A DNA stretch of 5,252 bases from Thermoleophilaceae bacterium (GTDB lineage Bacteria; Actinomycetota; Thermoleophilia; Solirubrobacterales; Thermoleophilaceae), in the NCBI GenBank assembly GCA_013811765.1, contig JACCUO010000079.1, positions 1-5,252 on the forward strand, read 5' to 3'. Of this stretch, positions 1 to 4,218 are shown piece by piece (within the stretch, counting starts at the first letter, position 1; every line of letters begins with the position of its first letter). The translations under genes and the position numbers were made by a program. The notes under the pieces are model-generated. The model saw nothing but the letters and a program-made list of their open reading frames with translations. It ran no database searches and was not told the origin of the DNA.

Positions 1-366
1 GTCGGCGACCACGAGCACCACGCCGCCACGTTCCAGGGACTCGAGAACCGTCGGCTGGGCCTCGCCGGACATGCCGCGTTCGAGACCTTCTCCGTCCTCA
101 CACGGCTGCCTCCCCCCGCCCGGCGCACACCCGCCGCGGTCGCCCGCCTGCTGGCGGCGGACTTCCCACACACGCGGTTCCTCGGCGTTCGGGCGGCCAC
201 GACGCTCCTGGCTGGGCTCGAGTCCCGCGGAATCGCCGGCGGCTCGGTGTACGACGCGCTCGTGGGCGCCGCGGCAGCGGAGCATGACCTCCCGCTCGCT
301 ACACGGGACACGCGGGCGCTCGAGATCTACCGCTCGCTCGACGTTCGGGTCGAGCTCCTGTCCTGA
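1..366 (+). CDS. PIN-domain ribonuclease, VapC-type toxin (5' end missing)
   Basis: The reading frame is open from the first base and gives 121 residues up to a TGA stop, so only the start lies outside the window. The fragment has the usual VapC pattern. It contains GHAAFETFSVLTRLP (residues 23-37 of the fragment) with the acidic Glu28, GGSVYDALVGAAA (80-92) with Asp85, and LATRDTRALEIY (99-110) with Asp103. In this family these acidic residues, together with an Asp near the N-terminus (not visible here), bind Mg2+ or Mn2+ for RNA cleavage. The visible length fits a PIN protein of about 130-140 residues with only a short piece missing. VapC toxins cleave tRNA, rRNA or mRNA and are normally paired with an upstream VapB antitoxin gene, which would lie left of the window. 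The gene converges on proB with 36 bases between stops. The family is secure. Whether it is an active toxin or a solitary PIN protein is inference. Confidence 0.85.
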   Translation, partial: VGDHEHHAATFQGLENRRLGLAGHAAFETFSVLTRLPPPARRTPAAVARLLAADFPHTRFLGVRAATTLLAGLESRGIAGGSVYDALVGAAAAEHDLPLATRDTRALEIYRSLDVRVELLS

Positions 367-402
367 CGGCCCATCCCTCCCGACCTGCTTCCGTTCGTCC
401 GC

Positions 403-1503
403 CTACTCGAGCACGAAGTAGTCGCGGTGGACTGCCTCTGCGGCGCCCCGGGGCATGCGCTCACGCACCGCCTCGGATTTCAAGCCCCGTATCTCCCGCA
501 GCTCGACGGCCGAGTAGTTCACGATTCCCTTCCCGATCGGTCGTGAGTTGCCCTGCGCGGCGCGTACCTCCACCGCATCGCCAGCGCTGAACTCTCCCGC
601 CACGCCTACGATGCCCACCGGCAGCAGGCTCGTCCCGCGCTCCCGCAGCGCCCGTTCGGCGCCCTCGTCCACCGTCAGGCTCCCGCGACTGGGTTTCGCA
701 TACCTGAGCCAGAGCTTGAAGCTCGACACCCTTCCGGGCTGGGGGTGAAAGGTCGTTCCCACCGGCTCGCCGCCGAGCGCCGCCCGGATCGCTGCCGAGT
801 CGGTGCCATCCGCGATCGTGGCCGGGATGCCTGCGGCCGCGGCCATCTCGGCCGCCACGACCTTCGAGCGCATCCCACCCGAGCCGAGCGGGGAGGCGGA
901 GAGGCCGATGTCGAGGCCCTCGAGCTGCTCGATCGACCGGACGTCCGCCACCAGCTCCGCGGAGGGCTCGAGCGAAGGATCAGCGGTGTAGAGGCCACCG
1001 ATGTCGGTCAGCAGCACCAGACGGCCGGCCCCCAGCAGGATCGCCACCTGAGCCGCAAGGAAGTCGTTGTCACCGAAGGAGATCTCGTCGGTCGTGGTGG
1101 TGTCGTTCTCGTTGATCACCGGCACCACATTCCACTCGAGCAGCTTCTGAAGGGTGCGCCGAACGTTCAGGTAATGGGTGCGCGCCGACATGTCGAAGAA
1201 GGTGAGCAGCACCTGTGCGCTCGGCACACCGCGCTCGGCGAGCAGGTCGTCGTAGGTGCGGTAGAGGCGGCCTTGGCCGACCGCTGAGGCGGCCTGGAGC
1301 TCGTCCATGGAACTCGGCCGTGCCGGGAGCGCGATCGTCCTCATCCCACGTGCGATGGCGCCCGAGGTGACGAGCACCACTCGATCGCCCGCCGCGTGCC
1401 GGGCGGCCACCTCGTCGCAGACCGGATCGAGCACCTCTAGGCGGACCTCCCCGCCGGGTGACGCAACGATGCTTGACCCGAGCTTGACGACCACAGAGCG
1501 CAT
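403..1503 (-). CDS. proB: Glutamate 5-kinase (gamma-glutamyl kinase)
   Basis: ProB phosphorylates L-glutamate with ATP to gamma-glutamyl phosphate, the first committed step of proline synthesis in the cytoplasm. The 366-residue protein matches the usual two-domain length. The amino acid kinase domain (about 1-255) shows VKLGSS (6-11, Lys7), VTSGAIARG (45-53), AASAVGQGRL (71-80), NENDT (131-135), FGDND (143-147), TDIGGLYTADP (166-176) and GSGGMRSK (207-214). A C-terminal PUA domain (about 274-350) shows GSLTVDEGA, SLLPVGI and KGIVNYSA. The ATG at 1501-1503 is chosen because it puts VVVKLGSS directly at the N-terminus. The same frame stays open far upstream, but that part overlaps other genes and looks like none of the family. 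Proline feedback inhibition of this enzyme type is known, but I cannot judge it here. No Shine-Dalgarno sequence precedes the ATG. The usual partner proA does not follow: the next gene is a convergent PIN gene. Confidence 0.97.
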   Translation of the reverse strand: MRSVVVKLGSSIVASPGGEVRLEVLDPVCDEVAARHAAGDRVVLVTSGAIARGMRTIALPARPSSMDELQAASAVGQGRLYRTYDDLLAERGVPSAQVLLTFFDMSARTHYLNVRRTLQKLLEWNVVPVINENDTTTTDEISFGDNDFLAAQVAILLGAGRLVLLTDIGGLYTADPSLEPSAELVADVRSIEQLEGLDIGLSASPLGSGGMRSKVVAAEMAAAAGIPATIADGTDSAAIRAALGGEPVGTTFHPQPGRVSSFKLWLRYAKPSRGSLTVDEGAERALRERGTSLLPVGIVGVAGEFSAGDAVEVRAAQGNSRPIGKGIVNYSAVELREIRGLKSEAVRERMPRGAAEAVHRDYFVLE

Positions 1504-1510
1504 CGGGCTA

Positions 1511-1516
1511 AGGGTA
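1511..1516 (-). promoter_or_regulatory. Candidate -10 hexamer upstream of proB
   Basis: The minus strand reads TACCCT, fitting the TANNNT pattern of housekeeping -10 elements, and 7 bases separate it from the proB ATG. This is close to the spacing seen for leaderless transcripts, in which RNA starts at or next to the start codon. No purine-rich ribosome binding site is present in the 41-base gap after the lipoprotein gene. There is no recognisable -35 hexamer about 17 bases further upstream, where the DNA is almost pure G+C. The call is therefore tentative. Confidence 0.3.
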
Positions 1517-1544
1517 TGGGGGGCCCGCGGGCGGGACCGCCGGC

Positions 1545-1949
1545 CTACTGGTTCGCGCTCGCCAGGCGGTACTTGCCGTCTTCCTTCGTGAGCTCGAAGA
1601 CCTGGGGGCGCTTCTGGCCCTGGGACTTGAGCTCCGCGGTGACGGTTGCCTTGTCGCCCTTCAATTCGGTCTTGGTGATCTTGGTGACCTCGACCTTCCG
1701 GCTCTTCTGGGAGTCGATCAGCTTCTCGCAGGCATCTTTGGCCTTGTCCCCCTTGGAGCCGGTCAGCTGTTCCCGCAGCTGCTTGGTGATCAACCCACAG
1801 AACTCCTCGCCGTTGGCGTCGCTCGTGGCCTTGGCGATGTCCTTGACGGTGCCTTCCGCGTCCTCCTTGTCGCTGCCTCCACCGCAGGCTCCGAGCGCGA
1901 GGGCCGCCAGCCCGCAGGCCGCAATGCCAAGTGTTCGAGATCGGCGCAT
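1545..1949 (-). CDS. Small secreted lipoprotein, NTF2-like style, function unknown
   Basis: The gene encodes 134 residues. The N-terminus is a bacterial lipoprotein signal: MRRSR gives positive charge, residues 7-19 are hydrophobic, and the lipobox LGAC places the modified cysteine at position 22. A Gly/Ser/Asp linker follows. The mature part has EGTVKDIAKATSDANGEEF, then Cys51 and Cys74, which could form a disulfide outside the cell. It ends in a beta-rich stretch (KVEVTKITKTEL, KATVTAEL, QVFELTKEDGKYRLAS). This layout (an alpha-helical start with paired Cys, then strands ending in a K/E-D-G-x-[WY]-x-[IL] motif) is typical of NTF2-like lipoproteins of high-GC Gram-positives. About 18 lysines make it far more Lys-rich than its Arg-rich neighbours. 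It starts 20 bases after the obg stop on the same strand and precedes proB by 41 bases, so co-transcription is likely. Membrane anchoring is well supported; its ligand or role is unknown to me. Confidence 0.85.
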   Translation of the reverse strand: MRRSRTLGIAACGLAALALGACGGGSDKEDAEGTVKDIAKATSDANGEEFCGLITKQLREQLTGSKGDKAKDACEKLIDSQKSRKVEVTKITKTELKGDKATVTAELKSQGQKRPQVFELTKEDGKYRLASANQ

Positions 1950-1969
1950 CGGTGCGGGTTCTACACGAT

Positions 1970-3268
1970 TCAGCCGAGCGGCGCGGCGGGGTCGAGCTCG
2001 AACACGGTGCCCGCGATCTCCACGTCGTCGCCCGGCGTGAAGCCCGCGGCACCGAGCGCACGGATGACCCCCATCCCGCGCAACCGGCCTTCGATGTAGC
2101 GCAGGGCCTCATCGTTTTCCACGTCATGCCGGGCGATCAGGCGCTCGACGCCCTCCCCCACCACGCGGAAGGCACCCGGACCGGTGCGCCTCACCTGGAA
2201 TGCGTCGCCCGCGCCCGGCCGGTAGAGCCGGTGGGTGGCCTCCAGCTCCTCGTAAACCGGGGGGTCCTCGGCCTCCGGTACGTTTCGCACGATCGCCGAC
2301 CGCAACTCCTCGAGCCCGGCGCCGGTGGCGGCCGAGGTGGCCACTACACCGCAGACAGTGCTCCCGAGTCGGCCGGCCCAGGCCCGGACGGCGGCGCGGG
2401 CGTCCTCTTCCATTACGAGGTCGGCCTTGGAGAGGCACAGCAGCCGGGGCAGATCGGCCAGGCCTCCTCCGTGCTCGCGCAGCTCGGCCTCCACCGTCGC
2501 GTGGTTGGCAAGCGGGTCTGAGCCGTCGAGCGGTGCGAGGTCCAGGACGTGGATGAGCAGCCTGCAACGCTCGACGTGGCCGAGGAACTCGTGGCCGAGC
2601 CCGGCACCGCCGCTGGCCCCCTCGATCAGGCCGGGGATGTCGGCCACCACCAGCTGGCGCTCATGGGTCTCGATCGTGCCAAGAACGGGGTTCAGTGTCG
2701 TGAAGGGATAGTCGGCCACCTTCGGGGTCGCGGCAGTCAGCCGGGCGAGCAGCGAGCTCTTGCCGGCATTCGGCAGCCCCACCAGCCCCGCGTCGGCGAA
2801 CAGCTTGAGCCGTAACTCCAGGCTGCCCTCCTCCCCGGCGAGCCCCCGCTCGGCGATGCGAGGGGTCTGGCGGGTGGGGCCCGCGAAGGCCTTGTTGCCT
2901 CGGCCTCCCGCCCCTCCTCGAGCGACCACCACGCGCTGACCAGGCCGCACCAGATCCCACCGGACTCCCCGCTCAAGGTCCTCGGCCACGGTGCCCGGCG
3001 GCACTCGAACCTCGAGGGCCGCGGCCGAGGCGCCGTGGCGCTGGCCGCCCTCGCCGTGCCCCCCCCGCCTGGCCTTGAAGTGGGCACCGCGATGGAACTC
3101 TCCCAGATCACGGCGAGAGGGATCACAGACGAGGATGACGTCACCTCCCTCGCCGCCGTCGCCCCCGTCGGGCCCGCCCTTGGGCACGTGGGCCTCACGG
3201 CGAAACGAGACCACCCCGTTGCCACCGGCGCCGCCACGTACGAAAATCCTGGCTCGGTCGTGGAACAC
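1970..3268 (-). CDS. obg: Obg family GTPase, 50S ribosome assembly
   Basis: Obg (ObgE/CgtA) is an essential GTPase that binds the 50S subunit late in assembly and links ribosome status to (p)ppGpp and growth. The 432 residues carry all three domains. First is the glycine-rich Obg fold (about 1-157), with VRGGAGGNGVVSFRRE and GGPDGGDGGEGGDV. Second is the G domain (about 158-330), with G1 GLPNAGKSS (164-172), switch I DYPFTTLNP (186-194), G3 DIPGL (210-214), G4 SKAD (280-283) and G5 TSA (311-313). Third is a C-terminal OCT domain (about 345-428), with GDAFQVRR, ENDEALRYIEGRLRGMGV and GDDVEIAG. G4 has Ser where NKxD is usual. The start codon is GTG (read as Met), selected because MFHDRARIFVRGG matches the family N-terminus (MFxDxAxI). 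No Shine-Dalgarno sequence precedes it, but TACCAT lies 6 bases upstream. It follows rpmA by 51 bases in the classic rplU-rpmA-obg cluster. Confidence 0.97.
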   Translation of the reverse strand: MFHDRARIFVRGGAGGNGVVSFRREAHVPKGGPDGGDGGEGGDVILVCDPSRRDLGEFHRGAHFKARRGGHGEGGQRHGASAAALEVRVPPGTVAEDLERGVRWDLVRPGQRVVVARGGAGGRGNKAFAGPTRQTPRIAERGLAGEEGSLELRLKLFADAGLVGLPNAGKSSLLARLTAATPKVADYPFTTLNPVLGTIETHERQLVVADIPGLIEGASGGAGLGHEFLGHVERCRLLIHVLDLAPLDGSDPLANHATVEAELREHGGGLADLPRLLCLSKADLVMEEDARAAVRAWAGRLGSTVCGVVATSAATGAGLEELRSAIVRNVPEAEDPPVYEELEATHRLYRPGAGDAFQVRRTGPGAFRVVGEGVERLIARHDVENDEALRYIEGRLRGMGVIRALGAAGFTPGDDVEIAGTVFELDPAAPLG

Positions 3269-3274
3269 CCGGGG

Positions 3275-3280
3275 ATGGTA
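3275..3280 (-). promoter_or_regulatory. Candidate -10 hexamer upstream of obg
   Basis: The minus strand reads TACCAT, followed by CCCCGG and then the GTG start of obg. A TANNNT element exactly 6 bases before the start codon is the expected geometry for a leaderless transcript beginning at the G of GTG. No Shine-Dalgarno sequence is visible immediately upstream. A matching -35 hexamer is not visible at 16-18 bases spacing, so a promoter is suggested, not shown. Confidence 0.35.
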
Positions 3281-3319
3281 TTGCGGCCCCCGTGGCGTGC
3301 GGCGAGAAGTCCGGCAGCG

Positions 3320-3592
3320 CTACTCGGGAGACTTCTCGGGCGCCGGATCCAGGACCGAGATCACGCGCCCCCGCCGGCCGGAATGGAAGTCCACCGTGCC
3401 GGCCCGCTTGGCGAAGATCGTGTCGTCCTTACCGATTCCGGTGCCGTCGCCCGGCTTGAAGCGTGTGCCCCGCTGGCGCACGATTATCTCGCCCCCGGAA
3501 ACAGCCTCGCCGGCGAACACCTTCACCCCGAGGCGCTGGGCGTTTGAGTCGCGGCCGTTGCGGCTTGAGCCAAGTCCCTTCTTATGAGCCAT
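3320..3592 (-). CDS. rpmA: 50S ribosomal protein L27
   Basis: L27 is a 50S subunit protein whose flexible N-terminus reaches the peptidyl transferase centre and contacts tRNA. The 90 residues show the family hallmark directly: [20 protein letters not shown], then [24 protein letters not shown] and [14 protein letters not shown]. The C-terminus adds a few residues ([10 protein letters not shown]) to the usual length of about 85. The protein begins at MAHKKG with no N-terminal extension of the kind that is proteolytically removed in Firmicutes. The ATG lies inside the last codons of rplU, so the two genes overlap by 11 bases. A good ribosome binding site sits in the rplU tail, indicating coupled translation of L21 and L27. 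Confidence 0.98.
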   Translation of the reverse strand: MAHKKGLGSSRNGRDSNAQRLGVKVFAGEAVSGGEIIVRQRGTRFKPGDGTGIGKDDTIFAKRAGTVDFHSGRRGRVISVLDPAPEKSPE

Positions 3593-4139
3593 CGGACCGC
3601 TCCTTCTCTTGTGTCTTAGTGTCGTCGCCGGCCGGAGGCTTCTTCGGCTTTGCCGCGGGAGGCTTCTTGGCGGCTACGGGCTTCTCCGCGACAGCCGGCT
3701 TCTTCGGGGACGGCTTCTTCGCGGCGGCTGTGGGCTTATTTCCCGCGGTGGTCGGCTCCTTCTTCGCAGCGGCCGGCTTCTTCGTGGCCGCCGGCTTCTC
3801 GGCCGCCGCGGGGGCCTTGCGGCCGGGCAGCCCGATATCACCGATCTCGAGCCGCGTCAGCTCCGAGCGGTGGCCTTGACGGCGCTTGTAGCCGCGCTTG
3901 GGCTTGAACTTGAGCACGTGGATCTTCGGGCCGCGCTCGTGGCCTGTGATTTTGGCCTCGACCTTGACCTTGCCGAGATCGTCGCCCCCGAACACGGGCT
4001 CGTCCTTGCCGTCAGGCGCGAAGAGCAGCGGCTCCAAGACGACCTTGGCACCCTCGTCCTCGGGCATGCGATCAACGAGAAGGGAGTCGCCCTTCTCCAC
4101 GCGGTACTGCTTGCCGCCTACTTTGACAATCGCATACAT
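3582..4139 (-). CDS. rplU: 50S ribosomal protein L21 with Ala/Lys/Pro-rich C-terminal tail
   Basis: L21 binds 23S rRNA early in 50S assembly. Residues 1-103 form the normal family core: [18 protein letters not shown] at the start, [20 protein letters not shown] (60-79), then [22 protein letters not shown]. The usual protein ends here, at about 100-105 residues. This one continues for about 82 more residues, of which roughly two thirds are Ala, Lys or Pro, in repeated units such as [14 protein letters not shown] and [14 protein letters not shown]. The tail then becomes acidic and polar at the end ([15 protein letters not shown]). It should be disordered and strongly basic, in the style of histone-H1-like tails, and plausibly adds RNA contact. 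The ATG at 4137-4139 is chosen because MYAIVKxGGKQYRV is the near-universal L21 start. A TTG further upstream in frame would add a stretch without family resemblance. No clear Shine-Dalgarno sequence precedes it. Confidence 0.97.
   Translation of the reverse strand: MYAIVKVGGKQYRVEKGDSLLVDRMPEDEGAKVVLEPLLFAPDGKDEPVFGGDDLGKVKVEAKITGHERGPKIHVLKFKPKRGYKRRQGHRSELTRLEIGDIGLPGRKAPAAAEKPAATKKPAAAKKEPTTAGNKPTAAAKKPSPKKPAVAEKPVAAKKPPAAKPKKPPAGDDTKTQEKERSDGS
3600..3607 (-). promoter_or_regulatory. Ribosome binding site of rpmA, inside rplU
   Basis: The minus strand reads AGAAGGAG, ending 7 bases before the rpmA ATG. It is the only strong Shine-Dalgarno sequence I find ahead of the genes whose starts are in the window. 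It lies within the codons for the last residues of L21 and supports the chosen rpmA start. Confidence 0.8.
3630..3818 (-). repeat. Degenerate tandem repeat coding the L21 Ala/Lys/Pro tail
   Basis: On the plus strand the stretch repeats GGCTTCTTCG-like units (for example GCCGGCTTCTTCG and close variants) at irregular 12-30 base intervals. Read on the minus strand these give AAGAAGCC-type codons for Lys-Lys-Pro or Glu-Lys-Pro, separated by Ala-rich spacers. The units are imperfect and stay in frame, so this is a coding low-complexity repeat, not a mobile or CRISPR repeat. Such DNA tends to change length between strains. Confidence 0.75.
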
Positions 4140-4185
4140 GGCAGAGGAAAGGCGCCCGGATGACCGACACGGACGCCGATCAGGC

Positions 4186-4191
4186 AGTGTA
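4186..4191 (-). promoter_or_regulatory. Weak candidate -10 hexamer in the rng-rplU gap
   Basis: The minus strand reads TACACT about 46 bases before the rplU ATG. If used, transcription would start roughly 35-40 bases upstream of rplU and give a short leader. The region 17 bases further upstream reads GGGACT, a poor match to TTGACA, and lies in the end of the ribonuclease gene. This is a low-confidence internal promoter candidate for the ribosomal protein genes. Confidence 0.2.
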
Positions 4192-4196
4192 GCCAA

Positions 4197-4218
4197 TCAG
4201 GGGCCCTCAGTCCCCTGA
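4197..4218 (-). other. Hairpin spanning the stop codon of the RNase E/G gene
   Basis: TCAGGGG (4197-4203) and CCCCTGA (4212-4218) form a perfect 7-bp inverted repeat around an 8-base loop. The TGA stop of the ribonuclease gene lies in the loop region. On the transcribed strand the stem is followed by TTGGCTACACT, without a run of U, so it is not a standard intrinsic terminator. It could act as an RNA processing or stability element between the ribonuclease and ribosomal-protein parts of the message. It may also be a chance product of GC-rich DNA. Confidence 0.4.

Noticed and set aside
327..374. A minus-strand GGGAGGGATGG after proB, considered as the start of a proA or a proA remnant.
   Set aside because: The frame from this ATG closes after about 15 codons, has no ProA resemblance, and overlaps the 3' end of the PIN gene. 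The spacing from the purine run to the ATG is also too short.
745..1287. A 180-codon open frame on the plus strand opposite proB.
   Set aside because: It lies fully antisense to a secure proB and has a composition typical of the reverse of GC-biased codons. No motif or ribosome site supports it.
1521..1544. A GC-rich potential stem (GGCGG/CCGCC and CCCGCGGG) between the lipoprotein and proB genes, considered as a terminator.
   Set aside because: The loop would be too short, competing pairings exist, and no U-run follows. Pure G+C DNA gives such pairings by chance.
1504..2127. The proB frame stays open upstream for about 200 codons, suggesting a long N-terminal extension or fusion.
   Set aside because: The stretch overlaps the lipoprotein gene and the end of obg in another frame and is rich in Arg/Gly with no family features. 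ProB begins cleanly at MRSVVVKLGSS. Open alternative frames are expected in DNA of this GC content.
3630..3818. Repeated GGCTTCTTCG units considered as a CRISPR-like or regulatory array.
   Set aside because: Units are short, imperfect, unevenly spaced and in frame with the Lys/Pro/Ala tail of L21, so they are coding low-complexity repeats.
4140..4196. An in-frame TTG start 19 codons upstream of rplU.
   Set aside because: The added residues (ATLPDRRPC and following) match nothing in L21, whose N-terminus is almost always MYAIVKxGGKQYRV. No ribosome site precedes the TTG.
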